Source: JBBQXY01 sp051004815 (lineage in GTDB: Bacteria; Chloroflexota; Ktedonobacteria; Ktedonobacterales; Ktedonobacteraceae). Taken from it: 22,962 nucleotides of DNA. Under the pieces are notes generated by a model that ran no database searches, had not been told where the DNA came from, and saw only the letters and a program-made list of their open reading frames with translations. A program made the position numbers and the translations under genes. Below, piece by piece: positions 15,626 to 22,962 of the stretch (positions are counted from its first letter, which is position 1; each line of letters starts with the position of its first letter). The DNA is taken from positions 1-22,962 of the forward strand of contig JBPCJY010000184.1 of the NCBI GenBank assembly GCA_051004815.1, in the 5' to 3' direction.

Positions 15626-16498
15626 CTAATGCTTACGCCGCTCCCAGGCGACTTTTAACACGCGTTTCGTTAATTCTGCTGCCAGTGCGCGTCTATAATC
15701 GACGGTGGCATGGACATCTTGCATATCGTCGCTCACCAGTGTACGCGCCACCTCGGCAGCGTCATCGAGCGTCTTATCATCTAACGTGGAACCAGCGAGG
15801 AGATTCTCGATAGCATGTGAACGGAGGGGATTGCCAGCAATGCCCAGGTAAGCAATACGCGCCGACATACAACGATCATCCAGCGAAGGGACGGTTACAG
15901 CGGCTGCGCCCACCAGGGCGTAATCGCCAGAGCGACGCGCAAACTCCATAAAGGCCCAGCCAGCTTGTGCTGGTATCCAGGGAAAACGCACCTCGGTCAA
16001 CATCTCTCCCGCTTCCAGCGTCGTCGAGAGATAGCCGGTAAAAAACTCCTCGGCCTTCATCACCCGTTCACCATGAATACTCTGCGCCACTGCCTCACCA
16101 CCCAGACAGGTTAATAGTGCCGGTAATTCTGCTGCCGGATCAGCGTGGGCAATGCTTCCGACCACCGTGCCACGATTGCGTATTTGAAAATGACCGATAT
16201 GTTGCACCACTTCATTGATCAAAGGATGCTTTTCCAATACGAGCGGTGAACGTTCAACCTGCCGTTGACGTACTGTCGCGCCAATCGCGAGATAGCCGTC
16301 CTCCGGCTCAATGTAGTTTAGTTCCGCGAGGTGGTTAATGTCGAGGAGATAGGCCGGACCAGCCAGGCGCATATTGAGGAGAGGAATGAGGCTCTGCCCT
16401 CCGGCTAATACCTTGACATCCTCGCCATAGCGATCAAGCAGAGCAAGAGCCTCGTCCAACATGTCCGGAGCACAATACTGAAAACGCGGTGGTTTCAT
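15626..16498 (-). CDS. Molybdenum hydroxylase FAD-binding medium subunit (CoxM-like)
   Basis: The 290-residue FAD subunit receives electrons from the 2Fe-2S subunit and passes them to a quinone or other acceptor. FAD-binding motifs are AGGQSLIPL (about 32-40) and TVVGSIAHADP (about 111-121). The C-terminal CO_deh_flav_C domain spans about residues 175-280. The ATG at 16498 is preceded by GGGAGGTGG with a suitable spacer and gives the usual start MKPPRFQY; the frame is open further upstream to 16561 without support. It is the first gene of the M-S-L operon. A TTGACA box on the minus strand at 16674-16679 could be its promoter, but no good -10 box is evident. Confidence 0.94.
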   Translation of the reverse strand: MKPPRFQYCAPDMLDEALALLDRYGEDVKVLAGGQSLIPLLNMRLAGPAYLLDINHLAELNYIEPEDGYLAIGATVRQRQVERSPLVLEKHPLINEVVQHIGHFQIRNRGTVVGSIAHADPAAELPALLTCLGGEAVAQSIHGERVMKAEEFFTGYLSTTLEAGEMLTEVRFPWIPAQAGWAFMEFARRSGDYALVGAAAVTVPSLDDRCMSARIAYLGIAGNPLRSHAIENLLAGSTLDDKTLDDAAEVARTLVSDDMQDVHATVDYRRALAAELTKRVLKVAWERRKH

Positions 16499-16805
16499 AG
16501 AAATGCCACCTCCCTCGATAAATAGATGTTGTACTTGTCGTAAGCTATATGAAATGAACAAGTAGCCTCGTGTGGAAGTCGATGTTTTTCTCGCTGTCCA
16601 GGGATGGAAAGCAAAGGTGACAGTAGTATTTCACCTGTCAGGACAAGATAAGAGTAGTGGTATACGGCGATTCTGTCAAGCCCCATAGGACAAACAAGCA
16701 GAGTCCGTGAATGATGGCTGAGAGGGCCATGCTGGCAACCAGGGCTGATTACCTCTCCCCCAGAGAGGGTGGCAAGGGATCGCCTCTACTATACTATGAT
16801 GCATT
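16499..16805. other. Intergenic region upstream of the molybdenum hydroxylase operon
   Basis: No coding region is visible in these 307 nt. They hold a possible minus-strand -35 box (TTGACA, 16674-16679), a small imperfect hairpin ACCTCTC/GAGAGGGT (16751-16770) and the left arm of the 23-bp inverted repeat that ends in the ATP-grasp gene. Confidence 0.55.
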
Positions 16806-16845
16806 TCATACCCGTTCCGCGTGTATAGTAGAGGCGATCCCTTGC
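16772..16845. repeat. 23-bp perfect inverted repeat overlapping the ATP-grasp 3' end
   Basis: Arm GCAAGGGATCGCCTC...ATAC (16772-16794) is the exact reverse complement of 16823-16845, with a 28-nt loop. The right arm lies inside the ATP-grasp coding region and encodes part of its last 14 residues. The flanking GGCGACCGCAAGGGATCGCC is itself partly palindromic, like dispersed palindromic repeats in related genomes. It could act as terminator for the minus-strand gene or be a dispersed repeat that landed at the gene end. Confidence 0.75.
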
Positions 16846-18110
16846 GGTCGCCCTGGCAATCTCAGCACAGGTATCTCGCGTCGTATAGCGAAGCGCAATT
16901 GTGCGTGGGCATGGCGAATGGCCTCTTCCACCTCAATGGAGGTATCGCCTCGTGCGAAGATAAACCCCAGGTAGCTTGCCCCTTCTGGTAAAGGCACAAG
17001 TTGATGATGCAGTTTGGCGGTAATCTCTACGCCAGTAATCAATGGCACAGACCGCGCCTCCTCCACGCCATGCACCGCTTTGAGCACTCCACCTGATGGA
17101 ATGGGAATCATCATCACGCCAGTCGCGTGTCCCTCACGTTCGATAGTGGTAATCTCTTGCCCGATAGTGTGGCGCAGAATCAATTCTTCCAGGCACATGC
17201 CTGAGCCAAACTCAAGAACTGTAGAGCAGAGACCTCCGATAGAACGTCCAGCAATCTCTAGCATCCATGGCCCTTGCTCGTTGACACGCAGTTCAGCGTG
17301 GACAGGGCCTTCTCGAAGCGCAAGAGAGGCCGCCGCGACGGTGACACACCGCGCTATACTTTGCTGCACCTCAGCAGATAAGCGCGAAGGGGTAACATAG
17401 ATTGTCTCCTCAAAAAAGGGGCCATCCAACGGGTCCGGCTTATCAAATAGCGTAAGCACCTTTAAGACACCATGGGTGAGAATACCTTCGAGCGCGACTT
17501 CAAAGCCGGGAATAAAGTCTTCGACCAGCAGAGAATCTTGCTCTGTATAGCCTTCAGAGAGCAAGATTAGCTTGAGACGGTTGAACGCAGCCACGAACTC
17601 GGCAGGATTATTGGCACGGATCACACCTCGACTACCGGAAAGGCGCAGTGGTTTCACAACGCACGGAAAGCTCACTTGTGTAGCCACCCACGCGGGGTCT
17701 GCATCCAATTGAAAAGGTCGGAAAATGGGACATGGTGCGCCCCCTTGCGACATGAGCGTGCGCATACGCAGTTTGTCGCGGGCCGCTTCCGCTGCCTCCG
17801 GCGAGTTATGCGCCAATCCTAATGCAGCACTGGCCAACGCGGCCAATTCGCTGGCACTGTCGTCAACGGAGAGAATAGCCGTCACGGGATGTTGCCGGGC
17901 ATATGCGATAATAGTTTGCACAGACGACGCTGTATCAGCAAAATCGACTCCCAAGGGGACATGCCAGTATTCCGCCAGCGTTTCTGGTAGATCAATTCCG
18001 ACGACGACCTCAAGATTTAGACGCCTGGCTGCGCTTAAAAATGCTCCTGCACGGTAGGTCGCGGGTGTCATAAGCAGGATTATGCGCTTCTTTTCGTTAT
18101 TTGGCTCCAT
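16806..18110 (-). CDS. ATP-grasp domain ligase (carboxylate-amine ligase, L-amino-acid-ligase-like)
   Basis: The 434-residue protein has ATP-grasp organisation: an N-terminal Rossmann-like pre-ATP domain (KKRIILLMTPATYRAGAFL), a central ATP-binding domain with K153 in VVKPLRLSGSRGV and E197 in LLVEDFIPGFEVALEG, metal-binding E273 (HAELRVNE) and E285 (MLEIAGRSIGGL), and a C-terminal region like the LAL_C2 domain of dipeptide-forming ligases. Such enzymes activate a carboxylate as acyl-phosphate and join it to an amine; substrates are unknown. ATG at 18110 lies one base after the upstream gene's stop codon; ATG at 18125 or TTG at 18140 are alternatives and none has a strong ribosome-binding site, so coupled translation is likely. 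The last 14 residues (RPQGIASTIHAERV) come from an inverted-repeat arm and may not be native. Confidence 0.85.
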   Translation of the reverse strand: MEPNNEKKRIILLMTPATYRAGAFLSAARRLNLEVVVGIDLPETLAEYWHVPLGVDFADTASSVQTIIAYARQHPVTAILSVDDSASELAALASAALGLAHNSPEAAEAARDKLRMRTLMSQGGAPCPIFRPFQLDADPAWVATQVSFPCVVKPLRLSGSRGVIRANNPAEFVAAFNRLKLILLSEGYTEQDSLLVEDFIPGFEVALEGILTHGVLKVLTLFDKPDPLDGPFFEETIYVTPSRLSAEVQQSIARCVTVAAASLALREGPVHAELRVNEQGPWMLEIAGRSIGGLCSTVLEFGSGMCLEELILRHTIGQEITTIEREGHATGVMMIPIPSGGVLKAVHGVEEARSVPLITGVEITAKLHHQLVPLPEGASYLGFIFARGDTSIEVEEAIRHAHAQLRFAIRREIPVLRLPGRPQGIASTIHAERV

Positions 18111-18111
18111 A

Positions 18112-18372
18112 TTATTCTTCTTCATCTTGCTTGACTTCAATAGCGAAGCCTTTTGATTTCAGTGCCGCCGCTAATCCAAAGAGACGTTCGTCTCCATGCA
18201 CCACCCAAAGCAACTCTGGGCCATCCCAATGGCATTCGTACCAGCCCTCCCACTTTTTATGTTGCACCCTACCCAGGTAATGCCACGCCTGGACGGCGGG
18301 GCGGCGATTGTTAAAACCATAGCCCAAGCCTTCTACACTGACAAAATCTTTGCTACGCAAGATCACTTTCAT
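18112..18372 (-). CDS. Small protein of unknown function, coupled to the ATP-grasp gene
   Basis: This 86-residue protein is rich in aromatic residues in its middle (AVQAWHYLGRVQHKKWEGWYECHWDGPELLWVV in parts) and acidic at its end (VKQDEEE). I recognise no family. There is no signal peptide or membrane helix, and it should be cytoplasmic with alpha/beta character. Its stop codon lies one base before the ATP-grasp ATG at 18110, so the two are probably co-translated and may work together. The ribosome-binding site is weak (GATGAG directly before the ATG). Coding status rests on the clean frame, the tight junction and the non-random composition. Confidence 0.7.
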   Translation of the reverse strand: MKVILRSKDFVSVEGLGYGFNNRRPAVQAWHYLGRVQHKKWEGWYECHWDGPELLWVVHGDERLFGLAAALKSKGFAIEVKQDEEE

Positions 18373-18739
18373 CTCATCTATTCGATTCTCATTGTTTTCA
18401 AGACAAGCGTTTCACCGCAATGGCTAGCAATGCGATATAGTATACTACACCAAAATATTACCATACTTTTTCCTAACTGCAAGACTACAGATTGCACCAA
18501 TACACCATGAACTGCTCTCGGAAGTCATTGCAACGCAAAGTACACTGATAACATGTTATGATGAAGAACGTAAAGGTCTGAATAACTTCTCAGCAATGCT
18601 GTACAATATAGTCCAGGTGGCAGTAATATTCGTGTATTGATTACGGTACGCTTTTGAGAAAGCAGCAGTAGTATTCTGGCCCAGGCTCATATATTAAGAG
18701 CCATGTATTCCAGGCTATAAGAAAGGAAGGGCTTAGCCT
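18373..18739. other. Intergenic region between divergent genes
   Basis: These 367 nt hold the promoters of the minus-strand small-protein/ATP-grasp pair and the plus-strand HAD gene. I see no gene. A perfect 12-bp palindrome ATAACATGTTAT lies at 18548-18559 and could be an operator. The AT-rich stretch around 18430-18470 is a plausible promoter zone, but no box pair is clear enough to call. Confidence 0.5.
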
Positions 18740-19414
18740 ATGCCTACACTGGTATTTTTGATCGATGTGGATAACACACTACTTGCCAATGACGAAGTGA
18801 AAGAAAACTTTGATGCTCATATCCAGGCGGAGTTAGGGCCTACATTGGCGGATCGCTTCTGGCAAATCTACGAGCAGGTACGCGAAGAAGAAAGCGTGGT
18901 TGATATTCCACTTTCACTGGCACGATTACGTGAGCAGACTCCCCTCGTGGAAATGGATGAACTTACTTTCGCGCATGTCAAATCCATTTTTGAAAACTAC
19001 CCCTTTTTCCAGAACCTCTACCCGCATGTGCTGGAAACACTGCGGTATCTTCGTTCCCTTGGAACGACGGTTATCGTCTCCGATGGCGATAAGTATTTCC
19101 AGGCAGAGAAGATTTTCAGCAGCAACCTGGCTGATGCCGTCGAGGGACGTGTGCTGATCTACATTCACAAGCAACAGCATCTGGATGAAGTCATGGCAAC
19201 CTATCCCGCCGACCACTATGCCATGCTTGATGATAAGCCAGACATCCTCGCTGATGCCAAAGTTCTGCTGGGAGATCGTCTGACCACCGTTTTCGTGCAG
19301 CAAGGGAAATATGCGCAGCAGAAGCCAGACAACTTTACTCCTGATATAACCGTATTACATTTTGCTGATCTACGTGCATTCAGCGCAGAGCAATTTATTC
19401 ACGTACAGCCATAA
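18740..19414 (+). CDS. HAD-superfamily hydrolase
   Basis: The 224-residue protein is a phosphatase-type haloacid dehalogenase enzyme. Motif I is FLIDVDNTLL (nucleophile D9, acid/base D11), motif II is VIVSDGD (S114), and motif IV is YAMLDDKPDI (D164, D165). A helical cap is inserted after motif I (about 15-85). Many such enzymes hydrolyse sugar phosphates or nucleotides; the substrate cannot be told. AGGAAGG lies about 10 nt upstream of the ATG. It ends 17 nt before a 10-codon leader ORF and 46 nt before the GH63-like gene, so the three are probably co-transcribed, which would favour a carbohydrate role (inference). Confidence 0.88.
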   Translation: MPTLVFLIDVDNTLLANDEVKENFDAHIQAELGPTLADRFWQIYEQVREEESVVDIPLSLARLREQTPLVEMDELTFAHVKSIFENYPFFQNLYPHVLETLRYLRSLGTTVIVSDGDKYFQAEKIFSSNLADAVEGRVLIYIHKQQHLDEVMATYPADHYAMLDDKPDILADAKVLLGDRLTTVFVQQGKYAQQKPDNFTPDITVLHFADLRAFSAEQFIHVQP

Positions 19415-19431
19415 AAAGGAGATTTCTCAGC

Positions 19432-19464
19432 ATGCGTTACCATCTTAAGGATCGAGTTGCATGA
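19432..19464 (+). CDS. Ten-codon leader ORF overlapping the GH63-like start
   Basis: ATG at 19432 is preceded by AAAAAGGAG with about 9 nt spacing, the best ribosome-binding site in this gap. It encodes MRYHLKDRVA and stops at TGA (19462-19464), which overlaps the ATG of the next gene in an ATGA junction. Translation of this mini-ORF would deliver ribosomes to the big gene. It may be a coupling device or chance; the encoded peptide has no recognised function. Confidence 0.4.
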   Translation: MRYHLKDRVA

Positions 19465-22178
19465 CACCTGAACAAGAGAGATTACAACAAACAAACACAA
19501 GACAAGTCTACTGGAAGCGGTGGGGGCCATATATCAGTGAACGGGCCTGGGGTACGGTGCGTGAGGACTACAGCCCTAATGGGACAGCCTGGGACTACTT
19601 TACGCATGACCAGGCTCGTTCCAAGGCATTTCGTTGGGGAGAAGATGGCCTGGCGGGTATTTGTGATCGCCACCAGCAACTCTGTTTTGCGCTGGCCCTC
19701 TGGAACGGGCAAGATGAGATCGTGAAGGAGCGGCTCTTTGGCCTCACGGGCGAAGAGGGCAATCACGGAGAAGATGTCAAAGAATATTATTATTACCTGG
19801 ACAATACCCCAACGCATAGCTACATGAAATACCTGTACAAATATCCCCAGGCAGCCTATCCCTATAGCCAATTGCTCGCGGAAAATCGACGCCGCAGCCG
19901 CACTGACCCTGAATATGAATTGATCGATACAGGTGTTTTTGACCAGGATCGCTATTTTGATGTATTTATTGAGTATGCCAAAGCTGGTCCGGAAGATATC
20001 TTCATTCGTTACACCGTCATCAATCGTGGACCTGCGGAAGCTGCGCTTGAGCTATTGCCAACGCTCTGGTTCCGTAATACCTGGGCGTGGACATTCAATG
20101 CCCCCCGTCCGCTGCTGCAAAACTATACACCTGCCCATGCGACGCAAAACTACCGCGTCGTGCAGACGAACCCGGACGGAAGCAAGCTCAGTAGCTTTGA
20201 TGGGCCACGCTGGCTCTACTGCGAGGGACAGCCAGAACTCCTCTTTACCGAGAATGAGACCAACACTGAGCGGCTCTATGGCGTTCCAAACACAAATCCC
20301 TACGTGAAAGATAGCATCAACGACTATATTGTGCATGGCAAGCACGATGCCATCAACCCCGCTGGACAAGGCACAAAGGTAGCTATTCATTATCATTTGA
20401 CACTCGCACCTGGTGAAACGCAACAGGTACAACTGCGCCTCAGTGATCGTCCCCCGGCTGACCTACTGCCGTTCGATGAATCATTTGGCGAAGTCATCAC
20501 GCAACGCCAAAAAGAGGCCGATGACTTTTACACGGCAGTCATTCCGGACAACATCTCCGACGATGCTAAAGCGGTACAACGACAGGCTTTTGCAGGTATG
20601 TTATGGAGTAAGCAGTTCTACTATTACGATGTAAAAACCTGGTTGGCAGGTGATCCAACACAACCACCTCCCCCACCACAACGGCTCAGTGGGCGCAACC
20701 ATGATTGGGCACATCTTTTTAACGATGACATCTTGTCGATGCCGGACACCTGGGAATATCCCTGGTACGCGGCATGGGACCTGGCCTTCCACTGTGTCGC
20801 TTTCGCCTATATTGACGCTGAGTTCGCCAAAGAACAATTGATTTTGTTATTGCGCGAATGGTATATGCACCCAAACGGTCAGATCCCTGCCTATGAATGG
20901 GCTTTTGGCGATGTAAACCCACCCGTCCATGCCTGGGGAGCGTATCATGTTTATAAGATCGAACAACAGCTTACCGGTAAAGGGGATCGCGATTTCCTGG
21001 AAAAGATCTTCCAAAAGCTGCTGCTCAATTTCACCTGGTGGGTTAACCGCAAGGACTTTGAGGGCCAGAATGTCTTCCAGGGTGGCTTTCTAGGATTGGA
21101 CAATATCGGCGTCTTTGATCGCAACATGCCGCTACCCGATGGTAGCCATATTGAGCAATCCGATGGTACCAGTTGGATGGGCATGTATTGCTTAAACATG
21201 CTGACCATCGCGCTGGAACTGGCCCAGGAAGACCGTGCGTACAGCGATATTGCCAGCAAATTCTTCGAGCATTTTGTGTACATTGCTCATGCTATGAATG
21301 ATCTGACGCCCGAAGGCATTGAGTTATGGAACGACGAGGATGGGTTCTATTACGACATTCTCCATCGCGATCACACGACACACATTCCCCTCAAGGTACG
21401 TTCGATGGTCGGCCTGATTCCGCTCTTCGCCATAACCATCCTGGAGTCGGAACTGATCAATACACTGCCAAGCTTCCAGAGGCGCATGCAGTGGTTCATG
21501 GATTATTGGCCAGATATTGGCGAGCATGTCGAGCAGATGGACGAACCCGGGCACAACAAACACTTCTTGCTGGCCATTGTCAATCATCACAAGTTGCCAC
21601 GCATACTCAAGGTCATGCTCGATGAAGCGGAATTTCTCTCTGATTATGGACTACGTGCGCTTTCACGCTATCACCTTGAGCATCCCTTCACCATTGAGAT
21701 GAACGGCATTGTACACACCGTCGATTACGAGCCAGCAGAATCAACCTCCGGCCTGTTCGGTGGCAACTCGAACTGGCGCGGCCCGATCTGGTTCCCGCTC
21801 AATTATCTGATCATCGAGTCGCTACAAAAGTTTTATCACTTTTATGGGGACACGTTCAAAGTTGAGTTTCCCACCGGTTCCGGCAACCTGCTGAACCTGG
21901 AAGAGGTCGCGACAGAACTTTCCCGGCGCCTGACTACCATTTTCCTGCGTGACGAATCTGGACGCAGGCCCGTCAACGGAGGTGTAGAGAAATTCCAGCG
22001 CGACCCCCATTGGCGCGACCTGATCCTTTTCTATGAGTACTTCCATGGCGATAATGGAGCGGGTATCGGTGCCAGCCATCAGACTGGCTGGACCGGCTTG
22101 GTGGCAAGCCTACTCTTGCACAGTGGCAGCCGCCACGGACAAGAGCTTATGCACGAGATTACAAAATTGCCGGGGTAA
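19461..22178 (+). CDS. Large GH63/MGH1-like glycoside hydrolase (glucosidase family)
   Basis: The 905-residue protein resembles bacterial MGH1-like/GH63 glucosidases: an N-terminal beta-sandwich (about 1-330) and a C-terminal (alpha/alpha)6 barrel (about 350-900). Characteristic segments are WKRWGPYISERAWGTVREDY, GEEGNHGEDVKEYYYYLD, WYAAWDLAFHC (D440, the likely acid position), YEWAFGDVNPPVHAWG and GGNSNWRGPIW (W772). There is no signal peptide, so the substrate is probably an intracellular oligosaccharide or glycogen/trehalose-type alpha-glucan (inference). AAGGA lies about 10 nt before the ATG, and a leader ORF overlaps the start. It follows the HAD gene in the same direction. The frame is intact over 2.7 kb. 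Confidence 0.9.
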   Translation: MTPEQERLQQTNTRQVYWKRWGPYISERAWGTVREDYSPNGTAWDYFTHDQARSKAFRWGEDGLAGICDRHQQLCFALALWNGQDEIVKERLFGLTGEEGNHGEDVKEYYYYLDNTPTHSYMKYLYKYPQAAYPYSQLLAENRRRSRTDPEYELIDTGVFDQDRYFDVFIEYAKAGPEDIFIRYTVINRGPAEAALELLPTLWFRNTWAWTFNAPRPLLQNYTPAHATQNYRVVQTNPDGSKLSSFDGPRWLYCEGQPELLFTENETNTERLYGVPNTNPYVKDSINDYIVHGKHDAINPAGQGTKVAIHYHLTLAPGETQQVQLRLSDRPPADLLPFDESFGEVITQRQKEADDFYTAVIPDNISDDAKAVQRQAFAGMLWSKQFYYYDVKTWLAGDPTQPPPPPQRLSGRNHDWAHLFNDDILSMPDTWEYPWYAAWDLAFHCVAFAYIDAEFAKEQLILLLREWYMHPNGQIPAYEWAFGDVNPPVHAWGAYHVYKIEQQLTGKGDRDFLEKIFQKLLLNFTWWVNRKDFEGQNVFQGGFLGLDNIGVFDRNMPLPDGSHIEQSDGTSWMGMYCLNMLTIALELAQEDRAYSDIASKFFEHFVYIAHAMNDLTPEGIELWNDEDGFYYDILHRDHTTHIPLKVRSMVGLIPLFAITILESELINTLPSFQRRMQWFMDYWPDIGEHVEQMDEPGHNKHFLLAIVNHHKLPRILKVMLDEAEFLSDYGLRALSRYHLEHPFTIEMNGIVHTVDYEPAESTSGLFGGNSNWRGPIWFPLNYLIIESLQKFYHFYGDTFKVEFPTGSGNLLNLEEVATELSRRLTTIFLRDESGRRPVNGGVEKFQRDPHWRDLILFYEYFHGDNGAGIGASHQTGWTGLVASLLLHSGSRHGQELMHEITKLPG

Positions 22179-22273
22179 CTCGCAAAAAACCGTGATTGAT
22201 CGAGCCTCTACACCATGCTATAGTGTGGAGGCACCTCGAACTTCAAACATTAGAAAGTATGCATTAGATAGTT

Positions 22274-22831
22274 ATGCAAAAGCATTCAAGTGCGCATGTT
22301 TCACTTAGTAGCAACGTACAGAATGACCTGCTCAAGGACGTTTGCCAACGTCCCAACATAGAAGCCTGTGGACTGCTATTGGGAAGCAGTGATGAGCAAG
22401 GGAACTGGCAGATCGAACAGGTCTATCCCATGCACAATATTTATACCTCGCCCGTCTATTTTGAATTCTCACCAGAAGAACTCCTGGATGCCGAACTGGC
22501 TCATCCAGGGGAGATTGTGGGGGTCTATCACAGCCATCCTACTGGTTTGACTACAGCCAGTAGTACCGACCGCGAGAACATGCAAAGAGTGAATTGCGAG
22601 CAAGATATTCCCTGGGTATGGCTGATTATCAGTGGGCCATTCAATGAAGCGTTTCAACACAAACAGAGCATCACGTCATCTGTCACGGCCTATCACCACT
22701 ATAAAAAGTTAGGGTTACGACAAATCACGGTACAGTTCGCAGAAAAAAATGTGGCAGTACCCGCCAACATACCTATTGCGGATAGTGAACCAATTGGACA
22801 GATGTTTGGAGAGAAGGGCTGTCATCCTTAG
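22274..22831 (+). CDS. JAMM/Mov34 (MPN, M67) family metalloprotease
   Basis: The 185-residue protein has the complete JAMM zinc site: catalytic E30 (IEACGLLLG), then H86-S-H88, S96 and D99 (HSHPTGLTTASSTD), exactly H-x-H-x7-S-x2-D. Family members cut after C-terminal Gly-Gly of ubiquitin-like proteins; the bacterial relative Mec+ releases cysteine from the carrier CysO. A MoaD-like carrier with a Gly-Gly end lies in the same window at 8557, though not adjacent. The region after the catalytic core (about 120-185) is less conserved. The last residues (GEKGCHP) are encoded by the arm of a 30-bp inverted repeat, so the native C-terminus may have been replaced. The start is weakly supported: no good ribosome-binding site precedes ATG 22274. 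Confidence 0.88.
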   Translation: MQKHSSAHVSLSSNVQNDLLKDVCQRPNIEACGLLLGSSDEQGNWQIEQVYPMHNIYTSPVYFEFSPEELLDAELAHPGEIVGVYHSHPTGLTTASSTDRENMQRVNCEQDIPWVWLIISGPFNEAFQHKQSITSSVTAYHHYKKLGLRQITVQFAEKNVAVPANIPIADSEPIGQMFGEKGCHP

Positions 22832-22936
22832 CGGAGCGAAGAATCTCTGGTCGGCCAGCAGACAGATTCTTCGCTCCGCTCAGAATGACAGCCAAGACCT
22901 CTCTCAAGTCCGCATAAGGGAACTCTTCTCTCCAAA
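22805..22936. repeat. Nested inverted-repeat element at the JAMM gene 3' end
   Basis: The inner arms 22817-22846 and 22864-22893 match at 28 of 30 positions (core AGCGGAGCGAAGAATCT) with a 17-nt loop containing CTGG/CCAG. The outer arms TTTGGAGAGAAG (22805-22816) and CTTCTCTCCAAA (22925-22936) match perfectly. The inner sequence, close to GTCATTCTGAGCGGAGCGAAG, is of a type seen as dispersed repeats in many bacterial genomes. It overlaps the JAMM stop codon and may also serve as terminator. The last bases of the window after it show no gene. Confidence 0.75.
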
Positions 22937-22962
22937 TGTTTTCCGATTTGATGAGAGGGTAG

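Noticed and set aside
1..22962. CRISPR array, tRNA, rRNA, origin or prophage
   Set aside because: No regularly spaced direct repeats, cloverleaf candidates, rRNA-like stretches or phage structural genes were seen.

Overview
The window reads as chromosome of a soil-type, GC-moderate, high-gene-density bacterium, most likely a Ktedonobacteria/Chloroflexota member. This is inferred from the gene mix: a small soluble Ser/Thr kinase with an FRD catalytic loop, a zinc-ribbon/Asn-Gln-rich/transmembrane/LamG-like protein, a CO-dehydrogenase-like molybdenum hydroxylase, a large GH63-like glycosidase and many insertion sequences. No rRNA or tRNA is present to fix the taxonomy.

Region 1 (1-5216) is shaped by mobile elements. 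A 1503-bp element with perfect 25-bp inverted repeats (222-1724) carries a mutator/IS256-superfamily transposase broken by one in-frame TAG. Just downstream, a Ser/Thr kinase gene is split by a 2408-bp IS21-family element (2255-4662; istA and istB on the minus strand) flanked by the 4-bp duplication ATAT. Removing the element plus one ATAT copy restores a 313-codon kinase in frame. The IS21 non-coding left end also holds a ~206-bp imperfect palindrome.

Region 2 (5217-6900) is a compact regulatory module: a MarR-family repressor and a two-domain VOC ring-cleaving dioxygenase of the MhqO type. Three copies of the same operator (core TTTAG-TG/CA-CTAAA) lie in front of the two genes. This predicts an autoregulated quinone/aromatic-electrophile response like Bacillus MhqR/MhqO.

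Region 3 (7074-11104, plus strand) holds a probable operon of an M20 amidohydrolase, a MoaD/ThiS ubiquitin-like protein ending in Gly-Gly, and a beta-propeller with six Asp-boxes, followed by an aquaporin with an unusual predicted selectivity filter. The MoaD-propeller pair is the best candidate for an under-described system. A JAMM/Mov34 metalloprotease, a family that processes such Gly-Gly proteins, lies at the far end of the window.

Region 4 (11112-18372, minus strand) holds, in transcription order: a small unknown protein, an ATP-grasp ligase, a three-subunit molybdenum hydroxylase in M-S-L order (FAD, 2Fe-2S and molybdopterin subunits), and the zinc-ribbon/LamG membrane protein. A terminator hairpin separates the last from the convergent aquaporin.

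Region 5 (18740-22962, plus strand) holds a HAD hydrolase, a 905-residue GH63-like glycosidase preceded by a 10-codon leader ORF, and the JAMM protease. The protease C-terminus runs into a 30-bp inverted repeat of a dispersed-repeat type.
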